DNA of 20,029 nt from a virus. A program made the translations under genes and the position numbers. Below are positions 1 through 6,704 of this stretch, piece by piece. The notes beneath the pieces are model-generated. The model had not been told where the DNA came from. It saw nothing but the letters and a program-made list of their open reading frames with translations, and searched no databases. The stretch is from IMG/VR virus record IMGVR_UViG_3300025660_000034, positions 1-20,029 of that record. One strand, 5' to 3'. Each line of letters opens with the position of its first letter. Positions within the stretch are counted from its first letter, which is position 1.

Positions 1-278
1 CATTATCAGAAACATCCATTAAAGCACTTATGGCAGACCTTAAGAAAAAGAACTTTAAAGGTATGCGTAAATGGGTTGTGGATAACATTGATATGGAGAG
101 TGCTAAGTTATTCAGAATGATTTATGATAACATGCTAGAGTATGTTGATCCTTCTTATATACCTCAATTGGTTATGACACTTGCCGACTACTCATATAAA
201 GATGCATTCGTTGCAGATCATGAATTGAATACTGTTGCTTGTCTCACCGAGATCATGTCACAAGGTCAATTTAAATGA
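1..278 (+). CDS. 44: Sliding-clamp loader ATPase subunit gp44, C-terminal part (cut by window start)
   Basis: The reading frame is already open at base 3, and about 91 residues precede the stop, so this is the C-terminal end of a gene that starts outside the window. The helical tail (a stretch around DYSYKDAFVADHELNTV followed by a C-terminus ending QGQFK) resembles from memory the C-terminus of T4 gp44, which ends in a similar QWK-type tail after an 'ELHLAYL' segment. gp44 is the AAA+ motor subunit that, with gp62, loads the gp45 clamp; the ATPase motifs lie upstream and cannot be seen. The stop overlaps the start of the gp62 gene by 4 bases (ATGA), as expected for subunits made in fixed ratio. 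The internal ATG at base 30 is not the real start. The assignment rests on sequence resemblance plus gene order. Confidence 0.85.
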   Translation, partial: LSETSIKALMADLKKKNFKGMRKWVVDNIDMESAKLFRMIYDNMLEYVDPSYIPQLVMTLADYSYKDAFVADHELNTVACLTEIMSQGQFK

Positions 279-688
279 CACTAAATCGTAACACCAATGC
301 CTTAGATAAGAATCCGTTCTCTTATTTAAATGCTATTAATAAAAATGTATGGTATCATTTTAAAGATACTGTAATAGATAACAAAGACTATCCGGCCTTT
401 ATGGTTAACCGCGGTCTTTCTTATTTTCCTGACACTGTGTTATACGCTAATGAGATGAATATGAAAGCACATGTCGATGGACAATTGCAATTCGCGTTTT
501 ATATAAATATTATCAGGAAACGCAAACGTTTCTCGAAGTGGAATAAAGCTTCTGAGTCTGATGATATAAAATCTATTAAAGAATACTACGGGTATTCAAA
601 TGAAAAGGCCAGAGACGTTCTTCCGCTTTTAACTAATAATCAGTTGAAGACGATAAAGGAACGTATAGATCATGGTGGAACTAAATGA
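275..688 (+). CDS. 62: Clamp loader small subunit gp62
   Basis: Encodes 137 residues, shorter than the 187 of T4 gp62. The central segment with FMVNRGLSYFPDTV and the later KRKRFSKWNK align by eye with the T4 FMVENALSQFPE and GKRYGKWAK segments. gp62 has no ATPase activity; it holds four gp44 subunits together in the clamp loader that places gp45 on primer-template DNA. The start is an ATGA overlap with the gp44 stop, indicating translational coupling. The order 44-62-regA-43 matches T4. The shortening is at both ends, mainly in the C-terminal region, so this may be a minimal form of the family. Confidence comes from position and motif resemblance together. Confidence 0.85.
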   Translation: MTLNRNTNALDKNPFSYLNAINKNVWYHFKDTVIDNKDYPAFMVNRGLSYFPDTVLYANEMNMKAHVDGQLQFAFYINIIRKRKRFSKWNKASESDDIKSIKEYYGYSNEKARDVLPLLTNNQLKTIKERIDHGGTK

Positions 689-1082
689 TGAGATTGTTGA
701 TTGGAGCCCAGACCAGATGTTGGAAGTTGTTTTAGGACAACCGGATGACTTCTTAAAGATAAGAGAGACTCTAACTCGAATGGGTGTTGCTTCGAAGAAA
801 GATTCTAAACTATACCAGTCTTGTCATATCCTGCATAAGCAAGGTAGATACTTTATAACTCACTTTAAAGAATTATTTTTGTTAGATGGTAAGCCATCTA
901 ACTTAACAGAAAATGATGTTGGTAGACGTAATACAATCGTTACGCTAATGTCAGATTGGGGTTTATTAGAGACTGTTGATGCTATCGGCGATACAGCTCC
1001 ATTAAACCAGATAAAAATTATATCTCATAAAGAAAAGTCTGAGTGGGAATTGTGTCCGAAATATAACATAGGAACTAAGTAA
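672..1082 (+). CDS. regA: RegA translational repressor
   Basis: RegA binds ribosome-binding regions of early phage mRNAs and represses their translation, including its own. The segment DDFLKIRETLTRMG, then LYQSCHILHKQGRYFITHFK, and a C-terminus with EWELCPKYNIG match T4 RegA almost residue for residue. The start is uncertain. From 672 the protein is 136 residues, overlaps gp62 by 17 bases and has AAGGA 11 bases upstream. From the in-frame ATG at 717 it is 121 residues, aligns with Met1 of T4 RegA (122 residues), and has GGAG at 703-706. Homology favours 717; the longer form is listed because its extra 15 codons are also open and preceded by a ribosome-binding site. Function is near certain. 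Confidence 0.93.
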   Translation: MVELNDEIVDWSPDQMLEVVLGQPDDFLKIRETLTRMGVASKKDSKLYQSCHILHKQGRYFITHFKELFLLDGKPSNLTENDVGRRNTIVTLMSDWGLLETVDAIGDTAPLNQIKIISHKEKSEWELCPKYNIGTK

Positions 1083-1129
1083 CACCGCAATTTAAAAAGA
1101 ATTTGGAGTATGCCTAACGGGTACTCTAA

Positions 1130-1159
1130 TGTAGAAGTATCTCACGAGAGATGCTATAA
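1130..1159 (+). promoter_or_regulatory. Possible promoter upstream of hsp20
   Basis: The only gap of about 100 bases in this part (1083-1187) contains TATAAT at 1154-1159 and TGTAGA at 1130-1135, an 18-base spacing. TGTAGA resembles the TGTACT/TGTACA element of the four stronger promoters in this window, but the rest of their shared 13-base block is absent. It would give a leader of about 20 bases with AGGAG before the hsp20 ATG. Weak candidate. Confidence 0.35.
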
Positions 1160-1187
1160 TTTAACTCGCTTAACAGGAGAAAACAAC

Positions 1188-1619
1188 ATGACAAACTTTC
1201 AAAAAGATTTGTTCTTCGGCTTCGATTCATTATTTGATTCGATCCAAACCCCCCAGAAACAACAATCATACCCACCATACAATGTGGTAAAGAAAGATGA
1301 TAATCATTACTTGATTGAAATCGCAGTGGCTGGATTTCAATCAGATCAGATTGATTTGACTTTAGAGAAGGGTGTATTAACGGTGAAAGGTACAAGACTT
1401 CTTACCGATGATATAACTGATTATGTTCATAAAGGAATTTCAACAAGAGACTTTACAAGAGCATTTACATTAGCCAAAACCATTAAGGTTGTTGGTGCTG
1501 ATATCGTAGATGGTGTCTTACTAATTGGTCTTGAAAATGAAGTACCAGAGGAAGAGAAACCACAAACAATTAACTTAGGTGAATTTAGCAATAAGGCTAA
1601 AGAACTACTACTAGGTTAA
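1188..1619 (+). CDS. Small heat shock protein, Hsp20/IbpA family
   Basis: 143 residues with an alpha-crystallin domain. YPPYNVVK, then IEIAVAGF, LTVKG, a G-I-S-T-R-D-F-T-R-A-F segment and a final VLLIGLENEVPEEEKPQ follow E. coli IbpA/IbpB closely. Such proteins are ATP-independent holdases that keep partly unfolded proteins soluble; Hsp20 genes are common in T4-like phages of marine bacteria, where a role in virion assembly or in protecting host proteins has been proposed. The start at 1188 is chosen because AGGAG lies 8 bases upstream; an in-frame ATG at 1110 would add 26 residues unrelated to the family and lacks a good ribosome-binding site. It lies between regA and the polymerase gene, which are adjacent in T4, so it is an insertion relative to that order. 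Confidence 0.93.
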   Translation: MTNFQKDLFFGFDSLFDSIQTPQKQQSYPPYNVVKKDDNHYLIEIAVAGFQSDQIDLTLEKGVLTVKGTRLLTDDITDYVHKGISTRDFTRAFTLAKTIKVVGADIVDGVLLIGLENEVPEEEKPQTINLGEFSNKAKELLLG

Positions 1620-1625
1620 ATGTAA

Positions 1626-1657
1626 TATACAGTATACATTAAACCGTATACTGTATA
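1626..1657 (+). repeat. Perfect 12-bp inverted repeat with 8-base loop
   Basis: The arms TATACAGTATAC (1626-1637) and GTATACTGTATA (1646-1657) are exact reverse complements around ATTAAACC. Each arm is itself close to palindromic (TATAC-A-GTATA). It starts just 6 bases after the hsp20 stop and ends 24 bases before the next start. There is no T tract after it, so it is not a typical intrinsic terminator; an RNA hairpin (processing or mRNA protection) or a protein-binding operator fits as well. Confidence 0.8.
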
Positions 1658-1681
1658 CCACACTATACAATGGAGAAATAT

Positions 1682-1966
1682 ATGAGTGAACCTCAAATCG
1701 TAAGACTAGTAACAGGCGAAGAACTTCTATGTACAATTATAGATACTAACCCGCTCCACGTTACAATCGAAACACCTTTAATTATTATCCCTACATCAGA
1801 TGGCAAGATTCAATTCTTACCGTACATGGGTTATGCCGACTTTAAAACTTTACCGATCCGGGTACAAGATGTAATGTTCGTTGTTAATCCTTCAAAACAA
1901 TTGTCTGATAAATATAAGGAAGCTACCGGTGCTATTATGACACCGGCCTCAAAAATAGTTACATAA
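1682..1966 (+). CDS. Small Sm/LSm-like protein of phage
   Basis: 94 residues. The N-terminal half (IVRLVTGEELLCTIIDTN, then VTIETPLIIIP) has the alternating hydrophobic pattern and the TGEE turn of Sm-like phage proteins; a structure of an Sm-like protein of presumed cyanophage origin is published, and this protein resembles that group from memory. Sm/LSm proteins form rings that bind U- or A-rich RNA, so a role as an RNA chaperone or mRNA regulator near the replication genes is plausible but unproven. The start at 1682 is chosen because GGAG lies at 1672-1675, 6 bases upstream; an in-frame ATG at 1670 overlaps that site. The gene sits just upstream of the polymerase promoter. Alternative: an unrelated small beta-barrel protein. 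Confidence 0.6.
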   Translation: MSEPQIVRLVTGEELLCTIIDTNPLHVTIETPLIIIPTSDGKIQFLPYMGYADFKTLPIRVQDVMFVVNPSKQLSDKYKEATGAIMTPASKIVT

Positions 1967-1970
1967 ACGG

Positions 1971-1999
1971 TGTACATTTGCTGTTAATTGTGTTATAAT
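1971..1999 (+). promoter_or_regulatory. Promoter of DNA polymerase gene (family member 1)
   Basis: TGTACA (1971-1976), a 17-base spacer and TATAAT (1994-1999). The upstream block TGTACATTTGCTG is shared, with two or three changes, with the promoters at 4517, 6348 and 11828. A start 7 bases after the -10 box would fall on base 2006, which is the A of the polymerase ATG. Confidence 0.8.
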
Positions 2000-2005
2000 A
2001 GATAC

Positions 2006-4513
2006 ATGATTAATAAAAAAATATATACTAATGCATATCGATACGGCAATAAAATTCGCTATATCGGCTATGAAGACGGAAAGCGTGTCCAACGCGCTAT
2101 CCCTTTCAAACCTACTCTTTACGTAACCTCACAAGATACTTCTTCTAAATGGAAATCTCTTGACGGGAGTAACATTGAACCTATCGACTTTAGTTCAATG
2201 AAAGAAGCTTCAGACTTTGTCAAGCAATATTCTGGTGTAGACCGGTTTAACATATATGGTAATACCAATTATGCTATTCAATATCTGAATCAAGAATTCC
2301 CTGGCCAGATCAAATGGGATCCTAAACATATCAACATAACCTCTATCGATATTGAAACAAAATTCGAAGACGGCTTCCCTCACCCTGATATAGCAGATCA
2401 AGAGGTGACCGCAATCACATGCAAAAATAACATTGATGATATCTATTATGTCTTTGGTTGTGGTGAATATGATGTTGAGAAGTCATATATGCAAACCAAC
2501 CAAGTGATATACACTAAATGTAATGATGAGAAAGAATTGCTTATGCGATATGTTATTCATATGCAAGATGTAGATATCATCACCGGTTGGAATGTACGTT
2601 TCTTTGATATACCATATCTTGTAAATAGAATTGCATCGGTATGTGGTGAAACTATAATGAAGAAGTTATCGCCTTGGGGTGATATTGCAGAACGAAAGAT
2701 TGAAACCTTTGGTCATGAACGACAAACCTTTGAGTTAAAAGGTGTAACTATTCTTGACTATCTTGAAATATATAAGAAGTTTACGTATGTACCAAGAGAA
2801 TCGTATAAACTAGATCATATTGGTCATGTTGAATTAGGTGAGAAGAAGTTATCTTATGAAGAGTTCGGTGATCTTAACATACTATATGCAAAGAACTATC
2901 AAAAGTTTATTGACTATAATATTAAAGACGTTGAGTTGATCGATCGCCTTGAGGATAAGTTAGGTCTTATTACGCTTGCAATGACAATGGCATACAAAGG
3001 TGGCGTTAACTATAATGATGTTATGGGTACTGTTGCTATTTGGGATTCAATTATTTATCGTGATCTAGACATGATCGGTGTAGCTATTCCTCAACCAAAA
3101 TCTCATAAGAAAGAATCTTATCCGGGTGGATATGTTAAAGATCCTATGGTCGGCAAGCATGACTGGGTTGTATCGTTTGACTTGAACTCACTTTATCCTT
3201 CGATCATTATGCAGTATAACATGAGTCCTGAAACTATCATTGCGGGTAAAGACTTGCAAGTGACAGTGGATACTATATTAGATAATAAAGTTAAGAACTC
3301 AAGGCCTGATACGGCACTAGCCGCTAATGGTGTACGATTCGATACTTCTAAGCAAGGTGTACTCCCTCGTATTATTGAAGAGATGTACGAAGAGCGTGTA
3401 TTAATTAAACGAAAAATGTTAAAAGCACAACAGGATTTAGAGAATTGTGATAAGACAAATAAGACTGCAATTTATGAAGCTGAGAAAAGAATAGCTATTG
3501 CTAAGAATAATCAGATGGCGATCAAGCTTCTTTTAAACTCGTTGTATGGTGCTATGGGTAATATATGGTTCAGATACTTTGATATACGTATTGCTACTGC
3601 CGTAACATTATCTGGACAAGCCACGATCAAATGGGCAGAGAAACATCTTAATGAATATTTAAACAAACTAATGGAGACAAATGGAAACACTGATTATGTT
3701 ATTGCTATTGACACTGATAGTGTTTACGTCAACCTGGGTCCTCTTGTACATAAGCTTAACCCTCCTAACCCTGTTGACTTCCTTGATCAAGTTTGTGGCG
3801 GTAAATTGGAGAATGTCCTTGTTAACGCTTATAATGATTTATACTCTAGGTTGGGTGGTATCACTAATAAAATGGTCATGGGTAGAGAAGTTATTGCTGA
3901 TCGAGGTATTTGGACAGCTAAGAAACGTTACATCTTAAATGTACATGATAACGAAGGTGTTCGATATACTAAGCCCAAGTTAAAGATTATGGGTATTGAA
4001 GCTATTAAGAGTTCTACCCCTGAGATATGTCGTGATGAATTAAAGAGTTTATTCACGACGATTATGACTAAGGACGAAGAAAGTGTTCAAAAACAAATTG
4101 CAGACTTTAAACAAGTATTCGTGTCAGCATCACCAGAGCAAGTAGCATTCCCTCGTGGTGTTAACGAGCTTGATAAATGGAAGGATAGCGAAACTGTATA
4201 TTCGAAAGGTACACCTATTCATGTTCGTGGTGCACTCATTCATAACAATTTTATTACAGAGAATAGACTTAAACGTCGTGTGAATCTAATTACGCCAGGC
4301 GACAAGATTAAATTCACATATCTTAAGAAGCCTAATCCAATAAAGGAGAATGTAATCTCTTTCATTGATTATCTACCAAAGCAACTTAAGTTAGAATCAT
4401 ATATAGATTATGATATGCAATTTGATAAGACATATATGAGTGTGATAACACCGATTTTAGATTCGATCGGATGGAAAGCAGAACCAGAATTCACTTTAGA
4501 AAACTTTTTTTAA
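2006..4513 (+). CDS. 43: DNA polymerase gp43, family B, with 3'-5' exonuclease
   Basis: 835 residues (T4 gp43: 898). Replicative polymerase that copies phage DNA with the gp45 clamp. Exonuclease motifs are visible: Exo I with D115-I-E117, Exo II in GWNVRFFDIPYL near residue 200, Exo III in YNIKDVELIDRL near 310. Polymerase motif A is DLNSLYPSI starting at D392, motif B is KLLLNSLYGAMGN near 510, motif C is IDTDS with D569 and D571, followed by AKKRY. All catalytic residues are present, with no intein or split. The start at 2006 (MINKKIYTNAYR) fits the family N-terminus; a TTG at 1988 would lie inside the promoter. There is no ribosome-binding site upstream and the predicted transcript starts at the ATG, so translation from the dedicated promoter would be leaderless. 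Confidence 0.98.
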   Translation: MINKKIYTNAYRYGNKIRYIGYEDGKRVQRAIPFKPTLYVTSQDTSSKWKSLDGSNIEPIDFSSMKEASDFVKQYSGVDRFNIYGNTNYAIQYLNQEFPGQIKWDPKHINITSIDIETKFEDGFPHPDIADQEVTAITCKNNIDDIYYVFGCGEYDVEKSYMQTNQVIYTKCNDEKELLMRYVIHMQDVDIITGWNVRFFDIPYLVNRIASVCGETIMKKLSPWGDIAERKIETFGHERQTFELKGVTILDYLEIYKKFTYVPRESYKLDHIGHVELGEKKLSYEEFGDLNILYAKNYQKFIDYNIKDVELIDRLEDKLGLITLAMTMAYKGGVNYNDVMGTVAIWDSIIYRDLDMIGVAIPQPKSHKKESYPGGYVKDPMVGKHDWVVSFDLNSLYPSIIMQYNMSPETIIAGKDLQVTVDTILDNKVKNSRPDTALAANGVRFDTSKQGVLPRIIEEMYEERVLIKRKMLKAQQDLENCDKTNKTAIYEAEKRIAIAKNNQMAIKLLLNSLYGAMGNIWFRYFDIRIATAVTLSGQATIKWAEKHLNEYLNKLMETNGNTDYVIAIDTDSVYVNLGPLVHKLNPPNPVDFLDQVCGGKLENVLVNAYNDLYSRLGGITNKMVMGREVIADRGIWTAKKRYILNVHDNEGVRYTKPKLKIMGIEAIKSSTPEICRDELKSLFTTIMTKDEESVQKQIADFKQVFVSASPEQVAFPRGVNELDKWKDSETVYSKGTPIHVRGALIHNNFITENRLKRRVNLITPGDKIKFTYLKKPNPIKENVISFIDYLPKQLKLESYIDYDMQFDKTYMSVITPILDSIGWKAEPEFTLENFF

Positions 4514-4516
4514 GGG

Positions 4517-4545
4517 TGTACTTTTACTGAGAACTATGGTATAAT
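4517..4545 (+). promoter_or_regulatory. Promoter of MazG-like/primase-like operon (family member 2)
   Basis: TGTACT (4517-4522), 17-base spacer, TATAAT (4540-4545). From 4517 to 4555 it is identical, base for base, to 6348-6386, spacer included, so the two are recent copies or under tight constraint. It begins 4 bases after the polymerase stop codon. The leader carries GGAG at 4557-4560. Confidence 0.85.
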
Positions 4546-4568
4546 AGATATATAACGGAGAAAATATA

Positions 4569-4976
4569 ATGAGTATAAATTGGCCACTAGACATGCACAA
4601 GATGCATGACAAATATGGAATTAACACACTAGTAAAGGGGATGGATGTAAGTACACTATCATCGTTTATTAGATTTAGAGCTGAATGCGTCCAAGAAGAA
4701 GTGGATGAGTTTAAAGATGCTATTAAAGCGAATGATGCTGAGGAGATGGTAGATGCACTAATCGATATGTGTGTATTTGCTATTGGAACATTAGACTTAA
4801 TGGAAGTTGATGCTAACGAAGCATGGAATAAAGTTCTTAAAGCTAACATGGATAAGAGCGTTGGTATTAAAGAAGGAAGACCCAATCCTTTAGGACTACC
4901 AGATCTTATTAAACCTGAAGACTGGACAGCGCCGGATCATTTAGGCAATCATGGTGGATTCATTTACGTAGTATAA
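4569..4976 (+). CDS. MazG-like nucleotide pyrophosphohydrolase
   Basis: 135 residues. All-alpha NTP pyrophosphohydrolase (MazG/PRA-PH type) with the metal-binding pattern EExxE at 43-47 and ExxD at E59-D62 in EEMVDALID. The C-terminal part with EAWNKVLKANMDKS, GRPNP, GLPDLIKPEDW is typical of phage members of this group. Such enzymes cleave (d)NTPs to (d)NMP and PPi; phage copies are thought to clean the nucleotide pool or alter ppGpp-related signals, and the substrate cannot be read from sequence. It is the first gene after its own promoter, with GGAG 8 bases before the ATG, and its stop overlaps the next start (TAATG). A second MazG-like gene at 16284 is only distantly similar. Confidence 0.85.
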   Translation: MSINWPLDMHKMHDKYGINTLVKGMDVSTLSSFIRFRAECVQEEVDEFKDAIKANDAEEMVDALIDMCVFAIGTLDLMEVDANEAWNKVLKANMDKSVGIKEGRPNPLGLPDLIKPEDWTAPDHLGNHGGFIYVV

Positions 4977-5905
4977 TGACCGAGTTAACTCTTTACAAAT
5001 CGATATACGATAATAAAACCCATAAGCGAATGAGCTTCGATTCATTTGCAAAGTTTGAAGACATGTTATATACACTGTCTAAGAAACCATTGCCCGACAA
5101 GCAATCAGCAATGTTAATGACACCTGCTATCTATTTACCTGACACGACCAGAGCAAATGATAACGTTGTATCGTGGGCTGGTTGGGCCGCGGTAGATGTT
5201 GATGTTGATGCTGAACAGATTTTAAAGGAGTTAACTAAAGAGTATTATTATGTATGTTATTCGACGGCATCGTCTACTAAAGAGAAACCTAAGTTTAGAT
5301 TGGTATTCCCCTTAAGTAATGATGTTCCAGCTGATAAGATCAAACACTTTTGGTATGCTCTCAATAAAGAATTAAATGATATTGGTGATCCCCAAACAAA
5401 GGATCTATCGCGCATGTACTACATACCCGCTACGTACGCAGGCGCAGACAACTTCATCTTTACAAATAAAGGTGATGTAATGAACCCTAATGCTATTATG
5501 CTAAAGCATGATTATGTAGAGAAGACCGGTGGCAGCTTCATAGATAAGTTACCACCTGCGATCAGGGAACAAATGTTAGCACATCGTAGGAGCGTACTAA
5601 CAAACACAGACATACACTGGACAAGTTATCATGATTGCCCATTTGTAAATAAAAAACTGGTAAATGAATATAGACTTATCAGTGAAACTGGATGGTATTC
5701 TAAGATGTATGGCATTATGCTAAACATTGCCGGGAATGCACTTCGCAAAAAATATCCAATAACGGCGTTGGAGATAACAACACTATGTAAGGAGATCGAC
5801 AATGAGACAGGACAATGGTACAAAAATCGAGCATTTGTCAAAGAAGCTGAACGGGCTATTGAGTATGCCACAGCAGACAGTCCCGCTAGAGTTTATTCAT
5901 TTTAG
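4976..5905 (+). CDS. Archaeo-eukaryotic primase (AEP)-like protein
   Basis: 309 residues. The N-terminal 160 residues fit the AEP/PrimPol-type fold of phage and plasmid primases: an acidic DVDVD motif (D74, D76, D78) after WAGWAA, then YSTASSTKEKPKFRLVFPL (95-113), then D143-L-S-R with YIPATY (149-154). In relatives the second motif usually reads S-T-H; here it is S-T-A, so the catalytic His is missing. The C-terminal helical stretch (about 230-300) resembles PriCT-type domains. T4 uses a TOPRIM primase (gp61), not seen here, so this could be the primase of this phage or a degenerate regulatory or origin-binding relative. It overlaps the MazG-like stop by one base and lies in the operon driven from 4517. 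Fold moderately sure, activity doubtful. Confidence 0.65.
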   Translation: MTELTLYKSIYDNKTHKRMSFDSFAKFEDMLYTLSKKPLPDKQSAMLMTPAIYLPDTTRANDNVVSWAGWAAVDVDVDAEQILKELTKEYYYVCYSTASSTKEKPKFRLVFPLSNDVPADKIKHFWYALNKELNDIGDPQTKDLSRMYYIPATYAGADNFIFTNKGDVMNPNAIMLKHDYVEKTGGSFIDKLPPAIREQMLAHRRSVLTNTDIHWTSYHDCPFVNKKLVNEYRLISETGWYSKMYGIMLNIAGNALRKKYPITALEITTLCKEIDNETGQWYKNRAFVKEAERAIEYATADSPARVYSF

Positions 5906-6344
5906 AAATAGAGAATGGGCAAAGGGAACATATAAGAAGAAACTGGGAATGGATTCACTATTCCTTGAATGGTTATTACTTAAGCATGACCAGATTGAAG
6001 ATGCTACAAGCTTAGGTCAAGGCTGGGAAAGTGATGGGATATTAGATGGATTTAAATTAGATTTTAAAGAAATTCAAAATCAGCATAGAACCTTTGGCAT
6101 TCATACAAAAGAGAAATTCGATCAATACAAAGGCAATTATGATAATGAATTGCTAGACCTCGTAGTGTTTTACTCAACACGCCGTAATTATAAAAATCCT
6201 AGATTATTAAAGGCTGGTGATAACGTTAAATTTTATTACCGAGGTCTTATTGATGTACAGGATATGCTTAATGAATCTAAGCCTAGTCATTACCCTAGGG
6301 GTTATAAATTCATTTCTTTAAACAATCAATTAATCACTAAATAG
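5865..6344 (+). CDS. Unknown protein, possible PD-(D/E)XK nuclease-like fold
   Basis: 159 residues from ATG 5865, overlapping the AEP-like gene by 41 bases. I do not recognise it by sequence. After a helix (LFLEWLLLKHDQ) come D57-G-I-L-D61 and a hydrophobic strand ending D66-F-K68-E, then ELLDLVVFYSTR. This D-x(n)-DxK arrangement followed by a hydrophobic strand is what a PD-(D/E)XK nuclease core shows, so a nuclease is a reasonable guess, not a call. Start uncertain: an in-frame ATG at 5802 has a strong AAGGAG 7 bases upstream but lengthens the overlap to 104 bases; ATG 5949 would give a shorter protein with less of the N-terminal region. Last gene before the promoter at 6348. Confidence 0.7.
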   Translation: MPQQTVPLEFIHFRNREWAKGTYKKKLGMDSLFLEWLLLKHDQIEDATSLGQGWESDGILDGFKLDFKEIQNQHRTFGIHTKEKFDQYKGNYDNELLDLVVFYSTRRNYKNPRLLKAGDNVKFYYRGLIDVQDMLNESKPSHYPRGYKFISLNNQLITK

Positions 6345-6347
6345 CTA

Positions 6348-6376
6348 TGTACTTTTACTGAGAACTATGGTATAAT
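6348..6376 (+). promoter_or_regulatory. Promoter of nucleotide/DNA-modification operon (family member 3)
   Basis: TGTACT (6348-6353), 17-base spacer, TATAAT (6371-6376). Identical over 39 bases to the promoter at 4517. It starts 3 bases after the preceding stop codon. The leader has AGGAG at 6387-6391, 4 bases before the ATG. It probably drives the genes to 11824, in which starts and stops overlap or nearly touch. Confidence 0.85.
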
Positions 6377-6395
6377 AGATATATAAAGGAGAAAA

Positions 6396-6704
6396 ATGAA
6401 ATTAGATAATGGTAAACCAAACATAGCACTTATCCCGCCAGAAGTGTTATTACAAATGGCTGAAGTCTTTGGCTTTGGCGCAGAGAAATACGGTATGAAC
6501 GATTGGCGGAAAGATTATGGTGAATGGTCAAGAACATATTCATCTATTCAACGACACCTCAATGCATTTTGGATGGGAGAAGATCTTGATCCTGAATCAG
6601 GCAAACCCCACTTAACACATGCATTAACACAAATAGCAATACTATTAATGTATTACCATGAACATAAAGATATGGATGACAGATATAAAGGAGAAGAAAA
6701 ATAA
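6396..6704 (+). CDS. dATP/dGTP diphosphohydrolase-like protein (DUF5664 type)
   Basis: 102 residues. NIALIPPEVLL, then FGFGAEKYGMNDWRK, then SIQRHLNAFWMGEDLDPESG, then PHLTHALTQIAILLMYY is the signature, in order, of the small phage family annotated as dATP/dGTP diphosphohydrolase (N-terminal domain), an all-alpha hydrolase related in fold to MazG. Family members cleave purine dNTPs; in phages with diaminopurine DNA a related enzyme removes dATP, but no PurZ gene is visible here, so base Z is not implied. First gene of its operon, overlapping the next start by one base (TAATG). Fold and family quite sure, substrate not. Confidence 0.85.
   Translation: MKLDNGKPNIALIPPEVLLQMAEVFGFGAEKYGMNDWRKDYGEWSRTYSSIQRHLNAFWMGEDLDPESGKPHLTHALTQIAILLMYYHEHKDMDDRYKGEEK

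Noticed and set aside
502-509. TATAAATA inside the gp62 gene
   Set aside because: It lies in a conserved coding region, no ATG follows at the late-promoter distance, and a few such octamers are expected by chance in AT-rich DNA of this length.
1083-1187. tRNA or small structured RNA in the regA-hsp20 gap
   Set aside because: No cloverleaf or strong stem is visible beyond a 5-bp GAGTA/TACTC pairing; a weak promoter is the better reading.
1126-1395. Reverse-strand ORF opposite hsp20
   Set aside because: Shadow of the Hsp20 gene; no recognisable protein and no ribosome-binding site, and every real gene runs on the + strand.
1988-2005. Earlier TTG start for DNA polymerase
   Set aside because: It lies inside the promoter -10 region, adds six residues not seen in the family, and has no ribosome-binding site.
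3681-3938. Hydrophobic 85-residue ORF inside the polymerase gene
   Set aside because: Out-of-frame shadow across polymerase motif C; its Leu/Thr-rich composition comes from the reading frame shift.
5802-5864. Upstream start for the nuclease-like gene with a strong AAGGAG
   Set aside because: Would make a 104-base overlap, and the AAGGAG is explained by Lys-Glu codons of the AEP-like gene; kept only as an alternative start.
6396-6704. Evidence for diaminopurine (base Z) DNA from the dATP/dGTP diphosphohydrolase-like gene
   Set aside because: No PurZ or DpoZ-type polymerase is present; the polymerase is a T4-type family B enzyme, so the family alone does not support base Z.
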